Source: an uncultured Bacilli bacterium
GTDB lineage: Bacteria; Bacillota_I; Bacilli_A; RFN20; CAG-288
Assembly: GCA_944349335.1 (NCBI GenBank)
Contig: CALVMW010000002.1
Span: 62,001 to 126,000 of the forward strand
Reading direction: 5' to 3'
DNA length: 64,000 bases
Shown: piece by piece, positions 1 to 8,535 of the stretch
Layout of the letters: the number at the start of each line of letters is the position of its first letter
How positions within the stretch are numbered: the first letter of the stretch is position 1
The notes under the pieces: generated by a model
The model's input: only the letters and a program-made list of their open reading frames with translations
What the model was told of the DNA's origin: nothing
The model's database searches: none
Translations under genes and position numbers: made by a program

Positions 1-580
1 ATTCATAACTTATTGGTTCCATTGAAACTAGCCAATAAAGGCATAATCTTAGTGTACCAGGAAAATCATAATATAAGTTGTAATAATAGTTTCCTGTCAT
101 CGGTCTATATAAATATAGGAAACATTGAATTGTTATTGCAATAACAGAAGTAAAAAGAATAGCTGCTATAATAAAATCTAGATAATTTCTTTTTTTGTAA
201 GTAATTACAGTATAGATAAAATAAATTAGTGTTATAAATGCAAGTAATGGATAAATTATATTGAAAATATAAAGAATATTTGTGTTTAACCAACCAATAA
301 TAGCTATTATTAGAGTTGTAGTAAGAGCGATAGATGACACTAGAAGTGAGTATCTAAATTTATTGAACTTATTTATATTATAATTAGCTTTAATTGTAGT
401 TCTCATTGAGTCTAGAGCATTTAAAAAAGCGTCATTTTCATTATTTTGCTTTTCTAAATTTAATAAATACTCATCAAAGGTAGAATCAGATAGCTCTTTA
501 ATTATTTTCTTGTCAAAAATACCATATTGCTTCAATTCTTTTTCTACAGATCGCTTTATTTCTTTTTCTTTATTTTTCAT
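1..580 (-). CDS. Membrane protein with HAAS/DUF1700-like N-terminus (3' part cut by window edge)
   Basis: Open on the minus strand from ATG at 580 to base 1, so the C-terminus lies outside the window. AGGA(GG)-type Shine-Dalgarno lies at 585-590. The first ~65 residues are charged and soluble and resemble the HAAS-type domain of membrane proteins paired with PadR regulators. At least three hydrophobic helices follow (about residues 78-100, 105-128 and 135-160). The start overlaps the end of the PadR gene by 11 nt, so the two are co-transcribed and probably coupled. By analogy with PadR/HAAS pairs, the regulator may sense a membrane or envelope signal. That is inference; the biochemical role is unknown. 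Confidence 0.75.
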   Translation of the reverse strand, partial: MKNKEKEIKRSVEKELKQYGIFDKKIIKELSDSTFDEYLLNLEKQNNENDAFLNALDSMRTTIKANYNINKFNKFRYSLLVSSIALTTTLIIAIIGWLNTNILYIFNIIYPLLAFITLIYFIYTVITYKKRNYLDFIIAAILFTSVIAITIQCFLYLYRPMTGNYYYNLYYDFPGTLRLCLYWLVSMEPISYE

Positions 581-908
581 TATTTCCTCCGATTAACTTT
601 TTTAAACAATTTAAGCTATTAATGTATTCATCTTTGTTTGATAAATAATAATTTCTACCTTTTTCGGTTAATTCATAATATTTTCTTATTTGATTTTGTG
701 ATGTTGTTTCTAAAGAAAAACTCACGTAATTTTCTTTTTCTAATTCTTTCATTATGATTAAAGCTGATGGATTACTCAATTTAATGTAACCTTTTCCATC
801 ATTAATTATCTGTTTAACAATATTGTAAAGATAGTTTCTATTATTAAATAGATAAGCACAGATGATCATTTTTGTGTAGCCTTTAATAAATTCACTGGAA
901 CTTAACAA
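570..908 (-). CDS. PadR-family transcriptional regulator
   Basis: A 112-residue winged-helix protein. The N-terminus (…SSEFIKGYTKMIICAYL…) matches the PadR pattern of a short helix before the HTH. A middle stretch with SNPSALIIMKELEKENYV is the recognition helix/wing region, and YYELTEKGRNYY is the typical PadR wing plus dimerisation helix. The start is TTG at 908, chosen because AAGGAG lies 8 nt upstream; the internal ATG has no ribosome site. PadR proteins repress their own operon, and here the next gene is a membrane protein overlapping by 11 nt. The ligand cannot be predicted. Confidence 0.85.
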   Translation of the reverse strand: MLSSSEFIKGYTKMIICAYLFNNRNYLYNIVKQIINDGKGYIKLSNPSALIIMKELEKENYVSFSLETTSQNQIRKYYELTEKGRNYYLSNKDEYINSLNCLKKLIGGNNEK

Positions 909-1022
909 TTTTATTCTCCTTATAATAGTTAGTATAACTATATATATATTTTAATTTAATACAATTTATTAGTCAATATATTAAATGCCATATAATTAAA
1001 CTTAAGGAGAATTAAAAGACTA

Positions 1023-1068
1023 TTTTTACTCTCTAATTCTTATTTTTGCTTTACAACTAGAGTAAAAA
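1023..1068. terminator. Possible bidirectional hairpin terminator
   Basis: TTTTTACTCT at 1023-1032 pairs with AGAGTAAAAA at 1059-1068 (10-bp stem, 26-nt loop). It lies just downstream of the 1129-1776 minus-strand gene. The long loop makes this tentative. The remaining intergenic DNA to 909 shows only AT-rich promoter-like sequence for the PadR gene. Confidence 0.35.
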
Positions 1069-1128
1069 ATATCCACTTAATGCTTTTATGTTTATCAACC
1101 ATAATGTTAAATTTTTTTATCAAATTTA

Positions 1129-1776
1129 TCATCTATTTTTATTTTTAATAGTAACATACATTCTACCTTCTTCGAATATCTTTTCATTAATATTACAGAC
1201 TGTTCTACCTATATAACAATCACTTCTTTTAAATAAAAGATCTTTATAATACCAGCATTTATTTATAAAGGAATATCTATTTATTGAAACACCATCTTTT
1301 ACTAGTAAATATTTCTTGCCATTTATATTTATGATTAATTGCTTAAGGGCTATATTTTTAAGAGGCAATCTTTTTTTAAATAAGTATAAAAGAGGAAGTT
1401 TGTTTGATACTTCAGGAAATCTAATATTTCTTACAATATAAGCTATGAACATGCCTTTTTTAAATATTTTAGTATTGGTTTCAAATTTAATTTCTTTGTC
1501 ATTATATGTTAATGAAAATACATTGCCCATTCTTTTAGCGAAAAGTTCGATTTTTGTTTCTTCTTTAAAATTAAAGAAATGTTCATTGCTTTTTTTAATC
1601 TCTCTACTGGAAATATAATTTGCAAAAGAAAACATTAAAAGAATAACTGAAAAAATATAAAGTAATAAAAAAGGAGCAAACAGATAAACTTCATTAGTTA
1701 CACAAACATGCACAATTCCTGTGATAAGTAGAGCAAGTAATATAATGTTTGTAATAAATAAAATAAATAATTTCAT
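1129..1776 (-). CDS. Two-helix membrane protein of unknown function, possible RHS-linked immunity protein
   Basis: A 215-residue protein with two N-terminal hydrophobic helices (about 4-26 and 32-54), then a basic soluble domain with no motif I recognise. Its ATG overlaps a decayed RHS-repeat-core frame lying immediately upstream on the same strand. In RHS/WapA toxin loci the gene just behind the toxin is usually the immunity gene, and many such genes are orphaned when the toxin decays. That is the only basis for the immunity suggestion. There is no clear Shine-Dalgarno site (sequence before ATG reads CGATTAA), consistent with former coupling to the upstream reading frame. Confidence 0.6.
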   Translation of the reverse strand: MKLFILFITNIILLALLITGIVHVCVTNEVYLFAPFLLLYIFSVILLMFSFANYISSREIKKSNEHFFNFKEETKIELFAKRMGNVFSLTYNDKEIKFETNTKIFKKGMFIAYIVRNIRFPEVSNKLPLLYLFKKRLPLKNIALKQLIININGKKYLLVKDGVSINRYSFINKCWYYKDLLFKRSDCYIGRTVCNINEKIFEEGRMYVTIKNKNR

Positions 1777-1945
1777 TTAATCGTCCACTCCATGAAGAAA
1801 TATAATAACGCACCTTGCAATAATACACTCTAGATTCACTATTATAATAGTAGCCTTTGAATCTAAAAGGATTTAAGTTTTCGATACCTATAGCATCTTT
1901 TACTGTACTAGAACTATTTAAAGCATCGTATTTGATTTTATCATA
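1687..1945 (-). pseudogene. Remnant of an RHS repeat-associated core domain
   Basis: Reading the minus strand from 1945 gives YDKIKYDALNSSS, then NPFRFKGYYYNSESRVYY and a degenerate RYYISSWSGRLN. This is the RHS/WapA core signature, whose consensus has NPFRYRGYYYD, GLYYL and RYYDPEIGRFIN. Only about 55 codons of the core survive. A TAG stop precedes it, and no filament repeats or start codon are visible upstream. The frame runs past the core into the start of the 1129-1776 gene and stops near 1687. RHS proteins are large secreted polymorphic toxins, so this is the tail of a lost one. Confidence 0.65.
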
Positions 1946-2253
1946 GCACTATTTGATATATATGCAATTTTAAGATTGTTTTTACAGAAAATCTGTGTAT
2001 TAGAATCAATCTCAAAATATAACTGTTAAAAGTTTGCTTTTTTCTTGATAAAGTTAATATAAACACTAGTTTGTAATATTTTTATTTTCTTATCATCAAA
2101 TATGTGAAATATATAAGACAACACATAAGAAGATGTTAGTTGAAAACATAATCATCTTTAATTAAAAATAATCAATTTTATTAAAAATATTTTCTTTTTA
2201 TACCTCTTTGATTAATTATTCTTTAATTTATTTTTGTTTGTAATGATTCTACA
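1946..2253. other. AT-rich intergenic region, nothing recognised
   Basis: About 300 bases between the RHS remnant and the peptide promoter. I see no open frame of useful length, no RNA gene and no clear repeat. Confidence 0.5.
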
Positions 2254-2282
2254 TTGACACTAATTTAATTTTGAAGTATAAT
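2254..2282 (+). promoter_or_regulatory. Perfect-consensus promoter of the peptide/ABC operon
   Basis: TTGACA at 2254-2259, a 17-nt spacer, then TATAAT at 2277-2282. Both boxes match the vegetative consensus exactly. The predicted start near 2289 leaves an ~18-nt leader carrying AAAGGAAGG (2291-2299) ahead of the ATG at 2307. Strong constitutive expression is expected unless an operator outside the core boxes exists; none is obvious. Confidence 0.85.
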
Positions 2283-2306
2283 TTTCAACAAAAGGAAGGC
2301 TGATTT

Positions 2307-2417
2307 ATGAGATTTTTATCAACATTAGGTCTTTCATCTCTTCTATTGACATCTACAACTTCACCAATAGTTAATTTAGATTCAGAATTTTATTTTAATT
2401 CGACAAACATTGAATAA
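2307..2417 (+). CDS. 36-residue signal-like peptide leading an ABC operon
   Basis: A short gene with a strong Shine-Dalgarno site (AAAGGAAGG, 2291-2299) directly behind a perfect promoter. The product starts MRFLSTLGLSSLLL, a basic then hydrophobic segment like a signal or leader, followed by a Ser/Thr/Pro stretch and an acidic, aromatic 14-residue tail (NLDSEFYFNSTNIE). Its TAA at 2415-2417 is separated by one base from the ATG (2419) of the first transporter, which has no ribosome site of its own, so transporter translation must depend on translation of this peptide. It could be an exported peptide (pheromone or bacteriocin-like), a membrane sensor peptide, or only a coupling leader. I recognise no family. 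Confidence 0.65.
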   Translation: MRFLSTLGLSSLLLTSTTSPIVNLDSEFYFNSTNIE

Positions 2418-2418
2418 T

Positions 2419-4398
2419 ATGATTAGTTTAAATAATCTATCAAAATCATTTGATTCTAATTTAGTAATAAATAATTTGTCGTTTTCTTTTCCATCCACAG
2501 GTCTTTTTCATATTCAAGGTATAAATGGCTGCGGTAAATCTACCCTTTTGAGAATCATAGCTGGATTAGATTTAGACTACGATGGAGATGTTATTTATAA
2601 TAGTCAAAAAATAACGGCTAAAAACGCTGCTTCTTATGTTGGTTATAAAGCAGCTCTTCTTTTTGATACTCCAATAATTCTTTCTGAGATGAATGTGATA
2701 GATAATATTCTTTATCCTTTTAATAGCAAGGACGAAGATAGAGCTTTAGAGTGTTTGAAGATTGTAGGTTTAGAAGATTTTAAATTTTCTGAAGCTTCTA
2801 CTTTATCTCAGGGCGAAAAGCAGAGATTATCTTTTGCAAGGATGCTATTTTTAAAACCTGAAATCATTCTTTTAGATGAGATATTTCACAATCTTGATGA
2901 AGAGAATAGGAACATACTGGTAAATGCGATATTAGAATTATCCAAAGATCATTTGATAATCTTTACTTCTCATTTAGAAACTGAAGCTAAATTGGACGAA
3001 AACTCTTCTATTTTGGAGATGGAGGATGGAACATTAAAGGAAGTAGTTTTAAAAGAATTCAATAATGTCGCAACTCCTTCAGAATTAAAGGAAGGAAAGC
3101 TATCATCTTTGATTAAAAGAGAATTTAAAGGACATAAAAGAATATATGTAACTTTGTCTTTAATGATGACTTTTTTTACTTTTATCATGTTGAGTTTTTC
3201 TTCGTTAATATCTTTCCCAACTGATCCAGAATTTAATAGAAATGCCACTTGTAAATCGTACATTAAGAATTCTTCTGGGTATATGATAAAAGAAGAATAT
3301 GAACAAGAATTTGATGATGAATATATTTTTTATTCATACGATTATAATTCACCTACTTATATACCTTTTAGTTCATCATTTCGTCCATCTACTGTTGGAT
3401 CTAGAGGGACAGGAATCTGTACTCCAAAAGTTAGTTTCGAAGATTCAATAATAAAAATTGCTGAAAGGAATGGTAAAGTTTATGGAAGATATCCTGAAAA
3501 GTCGAATGAGGTTTTGATATCTTTTTTTTCATATGATTATGCGATAACGAATTTTCAAAAGAATGCAAACATTTCTTCTTATCAAGAAGCAGAAGAACGT
3601 TTTTTTGAAGAAAATCTTTTTTCATTTGATCCATGTTTGGATTTAAATCAAAAAGTTAAAGTTGTCGGTTTTTATGAGCCCTTCGGCACTAATAAAGAAC
3701 GTGTTGGTTATAATTATGCATATCAAAAAAGAGATTTAACTAACATTTCATATTATCTCGGACTTGAGACTATTTTTGTAACTTCAGATACGATTATGAA
3801 TATGAAATATGATAGCCATATTTTAGTTCTTAGAACTCAAGAGACTCAAAATATTATTCAGCAAAATATGTTAGCGGAAAATTCAATCTATAATTCACTT
3901 GAGGATATTGATATTATAAATATAACAGAATACAATGATATTCAATTTATATATGAAGATGTTTATTTAATATATTATATAAATCTTTTAAAATCATTTG
4001 TTTTTGTACCTGTTGTAATAGCTGTATTCATTTTTCTTATTTTAATATGTATAATGATGTCTTATTTTTTAACTGAGAAGAAGAGGTTAATATTAGAAAG
4101 AGGACTTGGTATTTCATATAGGACGCAAAGAAAACGTTTTTTGATAACGTATTTAATAAGTGTTTTGTCAAGTTTATCATTAGGTTGTTTATTGTCGGTA
4201 ATCTTTTTAATTTCTTTAAATGCCTATTTTAGTTCAAAGACAATCGGAGTAGCGATCAATCTTTTTCCATTCTCGTATTTCTATTTGTTAATTGAACTTT
4301 TAATCTGTATTTTGTCAATTATTGTGTTGTTGATATTCTTCAAATTCTATCTCTCCAAAGATATAAGCAATAAATTAGAGGAAATTACTTCAAAATGA
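2419..4398 (+). CDS. ABC transporter, ATPase fused to FtsX/MacB-type permease (first subunit)
   Basis: A 659-residue fusion. N-terminal ATPase: Walker A GINGCGKST at 34-42, signature LSQGE near 132, Walker B IILLDE near 152. A helix follows at about 245-268, then an ~260-residue extracytoplasmic domain and three C-terminal helices from about 530. This is the MacB/FtsX topology used for peptide export, peptide extrusion or envelope stress rather than classical pumping. I prefer ATG 2419 over the in-frame TTG at 2410 because it begins right at the ABC domain and lies one base behind the peptide stop. The end overlaps the next gene as ATGA. The partner is probably the next gene product, forming a heterodimer. 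Confidence 0.85.
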   Translation: MISLNNLSKSFDSNLVINNLSFSFPSTGLFHIQGINGCGKSTLLRIIAGLDLDYDGDVIYNSQKITAKNAASYVGYKAALLFDTPIILSEMNVIDNILYPFNSKDEDRALECLKIVGLEDFKFSEASTLSQGEKQRLSFARMLFLKPEIILLDEIFHNLDEENRNILVNAILELSKDHLIIFTSHLETEAKLDENSSILEMEDGTLKEVVLKEFNNVATPSELKEGKLSSLIKREFKGHKRIYVTLSLMMTFFTFIMLSFSSLISFPTDPEFNRNATCKSYIKNSSGYMIKEEYEQEFDDEYIFYSYDYNSPTYIPFSSSFRPSTVGSRGTGICTPKVSFEDSIIKIAERNGKVYGRYPEKSNEVLISFFSYDYAITNFQKNANISSYQEAEERFFEENLFSFDPCLDLNQKVKVVGFYEPFGTNKERVGYNYAYQKRDLTNISYYLGLETIFVTSDTIMNMKYDSHILVLRTQETQNIIQQNMLAENSIYNSLEDIDIINITEYNDIQFIYEDVYLIYYINLLKSFVFVPVVIAVFIFLILICIMMSYFLTEKKRLILERGLGISYRTQRKRFLITYLISVLSSLSLGCLLSVIFLISLNAYFSSKTIGVAINLFPFSYFYLLIELLICILSIIVLLIFFKFYLSKDISNKLEEITSK

Positions 4399-6362
4399 AT
4401 TTAGAGATAAAGAATATATCTAAATCGTACGGCGATAAAAAAGTTATTGATAAATTATCTTTTCAAGTTGATGGAGGAATAGTTCTTATAACTGGTCCTT
4501 CAGGCTGTGGAAAGTCAACTCTTTTAAACCTGATTATGAATCAAGAAAATCTCGATGAAGGAGAAATATTTTTACTTGGAAAAAATATAGAGACATATTC
4601 TAGAAAAGAACTTGTGAATATCATCTCTTATGTTGGGGATAAAAAATCTATTTTTTCTAAATATTCTTTTAATCAAAACCTAAAACTTTTAACAAAAGAT
4701 ATTTCTAACGAAGAACTTGAAAAATATAAAAATCTCTTTTCTTTTTATGCTGTAGATAAAACAATATCTACATTAAGTTTTGGAAATAGAAGAAAAGCAG
4801 AACTTATATTATGCTTTTTAAAAGATGATCCAATCATCATTTTAGATGAGCCATTTGATGGTCTAGATACTAAGAGTGTTTCTGCTTTAAAAAAGTTACT
4901 GGTTGAAAAGAAAAAAGATCATTTGATTCTTATTTCTAGTCATGTTTATAAAGAAGAAATTGAATACTCATTAAAAATAGAGTTTCCTGGACAAAAGATA
5001 TATTCAGCTGAAACTATTTCAACTACTCTTTCTATTCAAAATCATGAGAGAGTTAAGAGAAAAACCCTCGTCTTAACTGAATTTAAAGAAAATTCTTTTT
5101 TCTATGTAATCACTCTAGTCTTATCTCTTCTTATAGGAATATTTTACCCTTTATCAATAAGTAGAATAGAAATATCGGAACTTAAAGATCCTATTCGATA
5201 TGCTATTGAGAATGATCCTTATGATACTTTTGAAGTGTCAGCTGGTTCAACTGATTTTGAAACGTTTTCAAATGAAATGGAAAATAGTGATCTGTTTTTA
5301 CTACATTTTCAGACAATAGAAGCGACCTTTCTTATTTCTCATAACTCGAAGTTAGAGGATGATGTCATATATTCTAATATAGATTGTGAAGAAATCATTT
5401 TTGAAGATGGCTATGCTCTCCCTATCATTTATCAAGATATTGATATTTATTCTTACTTCTATCAATTTCAATTTAATCGTGAAAAAATGATTTTTTTGAT
5501 ATCATTTGATACTTTTTTATCTTTATTACCTCATGGGGTATTTAAAATCTTTTTTATAAATTATTATCCTATACAGGGTGTTACTGCTTATTCATTCGGC
5601 GATAATATTAATCTCCAGAAAGAAACTGAGTCTGTAGGCTTAGTGCCGCCTATAGAAATTAACATCCTTCAAGAAAAAGGTGTAGTTAGCTTGACTAATT
5701 TTAAAAAGGGAGAAATTATTCCTGTCTTTGATGGGGAGGAAAAGATTTGTGAATTAATAGCTACTGATAATATTGGATACAATGCTTTAGGATATGATGT
5801 TTTTTTCTATATTCTTTCTTTATCATACAATTATATGGGTTCTTATAAATTTGCTTTAGTGAAAAACAAAGAACAAACTATAGCTTTATCGGATGAAGGA
5901 TTTTATATATACACATATATACCTGATAATATCGAATCGATTAGAACTTCAGGAATCTATTTGCTGATAACTACTATTTTTTTATTCATACTTCTTAATG
6001 TATTCGTTTTCTTGAGTTCGAGAAAGAAAATTGATGAAACTTACAAAACGATATTTTTTTATCGGACACTTGGTTACTCTAATAAACAAGTGAAACAAAT
6101 TATTCTTATGCCATATTTAATAATAATTTTTTTAACTTTAATAACTAGTTCACTTTTTTATCCTTTAGCCATTCATATAGCTAATCTCGATATTTATAAT
6201 ATTGGCTGCTATGGAAATTATAGTTCATTCATGAGGGAAGAAGCTTATTCAATCATAACAGAACCTTTGAAGTTTCAAACATTTTCATTCTTTTTCTTAT
6301 TTATTCTTTTAATCTTTATTCTTCTAATTTATCCTTTGATGAATAAGAAAAAAACAAATTAA
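4395..6362 (+). CDS. ABC transporter, ATPase fused to FtsX/MacB-type permease (second subunit)
   Basis: 655 residues with the same layout as the preceding gene. Walker A GPSGCGKST at 34-42, Walker B IIILDEPFDGLD near 152, one helix at about 230-250, a large outer domain, then three helices after about 530. The ABC signature reads LSFGN instead of LSGGQ, so this subunit's contribution to one ATP site may be weakened, as in asymmetric heterodimers. It starts four bases inside the previous gene (ATGA), with no separate ribosome site. Related systems in Firmicutes sit beside small bacteriocin or pheromone genes; here the 36-residue peptide heads the operon. No terminator is clear after it; a weak AAGATT/AATCTT hairpin lies at 6417-6434. 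Confidence 0.85.
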   Translation: MNLEIKNISKSYGDKKVIDKLSFQVDGGIVLITGPSGCGKSTLLNLIMNQENLDEGEIFLLGKNIETYSRKELVNIISYVGDKKSIFSKYSFNQNLKLLTKDISNEELEKYKNLFSFYAVDKTISTLSFGNRRKAELILCFLKDDPIIILDEPFDGLDTKSVSALKKLLVEKKKDHLILISSHVYKEEIEYSLKIEFPGQKIYSAETISTTLSIQNHERVKRKTLVLTEFKENSFFYVITLVLSLLIGIFYPLSISRIEISELKDPIRYAIENDPYDTFEVSAGSTDFETFSNEMENSDLFLLHFQTIEATFLISHNSKLEDDVIYSNIDCEEIIFEDGYALPIIYQDIDIYSYFYQFQFNREKMIFLISFDTFLSLLPHGVFKIFFINYYPIQGVTAYSFGDNINLQKETESVGLVPPIEINILQEKGVVSLTNFKKGEIIPVFDGEEKICELIATDNIGYNALGYDVFFYILSLSYNYMGSYKFALVKNKEQTIALSDEGFYIYTYIPDNIESIRTSGIYLLITTIFLFILLNVFVFLSSRKKIDETYKTIFFYRTLGYSNKQVKQIILMPYLIIIFLTLITSSLFYPLAIHIANLDIYNIGCYGNYSSFMREEAYSIITEPLKFQTFSFFFLFILLIFILLIYPLMNKKKTN

Positions 6363-6526
6363 AATTATATAAAATAGAGAATATATTTGTTTTAGATAAA
6401 TTTTTGTATAAATATAAGATTATTTTCAATCTTAATTATGGTAATAGATAAATAAAATTGTTAGTTAATGATAAGTTTCTTAAACATCTTACTTACTCTC
6501 CTTTATAAGCTCATCATATAACTCTT

Positions 6527-6679
6527 TCATTTTTTTATTGATGAGAGGTCAGCCTCTTGAAGCATGTGATTTAATTCATCTTTACTAGTTTCACAAGGAT
6601 TCTCATCATAGGCTTTTTTGTTTTTAAGGTAATTAAGAGCTTCCTTTGAGATTTCCTTTTTAATCTCTTGTTTTGTCAT
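6527..6679 (-). CDS. Small charged protein of unknown function (50 aa)
   Basis: ATG at 6679 is chosen because GAGGGAG lies 8 nt upstream; longer in-frame versions lack one. The product (MTKQEIKKEISKEALNYLKN…) is highly charged and helical, with no recognised motif. The TGA stop overlaps an ATG in another frame (ATGA) that opens a further 13 codons (…KELYDELIKESK). The original protein may therefore have been longer and suffered a single-base frameshift. No link to the neighbouring ABC operon is evident beyond position. Confidence 0.45.
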   Translation of the reverse strand: MTKQEIKKEISKEALNYLKNKKAYDENPCETSKDELNHMLQEADLSSIKK

Positions 6680-6847
6680 TGTGTTTTCTCCCTCTTGAAG
6701 GTGTATTTCTTTACTCTTCCTCATATACATCTTTCTAAAAACACACGAAATTAACTACATTTTTGAGGTATTTTTAAGTTTTTTAATGAATTATGGACTA
6801 ACCCTATAACTAACTAAAACCACTGCAAAATTAAGACTAAAAGCATC

Positions 6848-6880
6848 AAAAAAAGAGCCCATATTTCAGAGCTCTAAAAA
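6848..6880 (-). terminator. Rho-independent terminator
   Basis: On the minus strand AGAGC and GCTCT form a short stem (6854-6858 with 6871-6875) followed by seven Ts. It lies about 30 bases behind the stop of the frameshifted membrane gene at 6906-7369. An A-run on the other side allows weak activity in the opposite direction. Confidence 0.6.
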
Positions 6881-6905
6881 TCAAAAAATATGCAACCGCA
6901 CTGAC

Positions 6906-7369
6906 TTATTTACTAAAGCCTAATTCTTTTTTTACCTTTTCATCATTTGGGAAAAAATAATAAAACGACTCAGCAACCACCAAAACATCTAAGATAATAT
7001 AATGGTTTTTGATGTTTTGTTTATTCAAAATAAATGATGTGTTTCGAGATATATTTTTGATTATGACATTATCTTTATTGAATTCGTATTCGTATGTGAT
7101 AATTGTATTTTGTTTGCTGGGAATTTTTTAAAATAAATATAAACGCATATTATGAATGTCAAAAACATTATTACGAAAAATGACAATGAAGTATATGCAA
7201 TTTGAAACGCTTCCTTATCAACAAAATTTCCAATAATAAAACAATAGATAGAAGGAGCTAAACTCGCAAACATAAAAATTAGGAGAGCAATAATTAGTTT
7301 TCTTTTTAGCAATAATTTCATTGTTATTCTTCTTATTTTGTTAATATTAATGCCAAATGTTTTTCGCAT
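6906..7369 (-). pseudogene. Frameshifted two-helix membrane protein (YcxB-like layout)
   Basis: The ATG at 7369 has a good GGAGGG site. The first ~85 codons encode a basic N-terminus (MRKTFGININKIRRITMK) and two hydrophobic helices. The frame then shifts at a run of six A on the minus strand (about 7126-7131). Restoring one base gives a continuous soluble tail ending NDEKVKKELGFSK with TAA at 6906-6908, i.e. 464 nt, one short of 155 codons. Two helices followed by a compact cytoplasmic domain is the layout of YcxB-like proteins, but the assignment is only by layout. It is either a recent frameshift, a phase-variable homopolymer or an assembly error. As it stands, translation would stop at 7061-7063. 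Confidence 0.55.
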
Positions 7370-7580
7370 ATATACCCTCCTAATTATTTTTTGCCAAAAT
7401 TCCACTGCAATTCCAAGAATATTTAGAAAAGTTTGGTAAAAGACAAGTACGTATTTTTTATAACGTTATATTTTTTAAATTTTCAAAATATGTGGCTCGT
7501 TTTTTTATAAACACCCTTTCCAAAAGAATATTTTAAGGTTACTTAAATAAGAGCTAGAAGGCAAAAGAAAAGAGGTTTAT

Positions 7581-7952
7581 CTAAGATTCCCTCCCATTTA
7601 ACTTTAGTGGTAAACTGAATGGCTTTCTTTCCTTTAATGCATCACGTATTTTTGTTTGTTTACTTCCAATTGGTTCATAAACCTCGAAATAATCATAATC
7701 TATATTTTTTGACTGTATTAATGGTTTTCCATCAATTGTATAGTTGTTAATATCATCAACTTCATTTAAGTATCCTAAATCATGTTCATCGCATAACCAA
7801 ATTGTTAAAACTTCGTATGGATAACTCATTGTAAAAAACATACAAATATATTTATTCTTTTCTTCACAATAATCGATAATCTCTAGTGCCGTTGGATCAT
7901 CAGGAGTAGAAGTTGGCTTATGATAAACTAAATCTCCAAATTTATACTTCAT
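7581..7952 (-). CDS. Hypothetical 123-aa acidic protein coupled to an AlbA_2-type gene
   Basis: A soluble, aromatic- and acid-rich protein beginning MKYKFGDLVYHKPT, with no recognised motif. The N-terminal FGDLVYHK segment resembles small beta-barrel starts (protein expressed before a binding loop), but this is weak. Its ATG lies one base behind the stop of the AlbA_2-domain gene and lacks its own ribosome site, so the two are translated together. A stable pair with an AlbA_2/Schlafen-like protein suggests a shared stress or nucleic-acid-related job, but no function can be assigned. Confidence 0.6.
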   Translation of the reverse strand: MKYKFGDLVYHKPTSTPDDPTALEIIDYCEEKNKYICMFFTMSYPYEVLTIWLCDEHDLGYLNEVDDINNYTIDGKPLIQSKNIDYDYFEVYEPIGSKQTKIRDALKERKPFSLPLKLNGRES

Positions 7953-7953
7953 G

Positions 7954-8409
7954 TTAATATTGTAGACTATTAAGATGTGTTTCAGTTATTTCTTTTTCAA
8001 AAGATATCTTCATGCTGTCCATAAGCATAAAAAGAATCTCTTCATCAGTCAGTTGCTGTTTACTTCTACCTACTCTTATATATGTTCCACTTGGTCTAGG
8101 TATAGTAGATGCAACATAGTACGGCTTTTTGATACCTTCATTAATATGAATAACTAAAACATTGTCATTATCATATCTAAATGAAACTAATTGTTTTGCA
8201 CTAGGTTTGATTCCTTCTGTTACTATTGATGATATCTTTTGATCATATATATCTTTTGAATCATGAGGAATGCCTACCACATTTCCATAATCATCAACAC
8301 CAATATAAATAGTTCCACCATGAGCATTCAAAAAAGCGATGATTTCTTTGTCTAAATCTTTCACTATCTCACGCTTAAGTTCAACTTTGTCGCTTTCTTC
8401 GTATCTCAC
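7954..8409 (-). CDS. Short AlbA_2 (Schlafen-AAA_4-like) domain protein
   Basis: A 151-residue protein with the AlbA_2 pattern: ESDKVELKREIV at the start, IIAFLNAHGGTIYIGVDD, then GNVVGIPH and the GTYIRVGRSKQQL segment. This domain is usually the N-terminal third of 400-500-residue DNA-binding/ATP-binding regulators or of Schlafen-like effectors. Here the protein ends soon after the domain, so it is either a stand-alone or a truncated version. The start is a GTG with only a weak ribosome site. Dispersed repeat A lies a little over 100 bases upstream, so rearrangement may have separated it from a longer gene. A winged-helix protein of the type usually found at the C-terminus of this family is at 16871-17224. 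Confidence 0.75.
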   Translation of the reverse strand: MRYEESDKVELKREIVKDLDKEIIAFLNAHGGTIYIGVDDYGNVVGIPHDSKDIYDQKISSIVTEGIKPSAKQLVSFRYDNDNVLVIHINEGIKKPYYVASTIPRPSGTYIRVGRSKQQLTDEEILFMLMDSMKISFEKEITETHLNSLQY

Positions 8410-8535
8410 TATAAAACACCAGCTTTCTAAAATATATTTGTTATGAAAAGCGGCATTTTATCTACTTTTTTAAGATAAAAAGATCACAAAATCCTAATAT
8501 TGTTAATAAGAAAACAAAGTTAATTGAAATAAAAA

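Noticed and set aside
7457-7478. TATAACGTTATA flanked by T/A runs as a terminator or operator
   Set aside because: A loopless 12-bp palindrome in AT-rich DNA between two gene ends; too weak to call.
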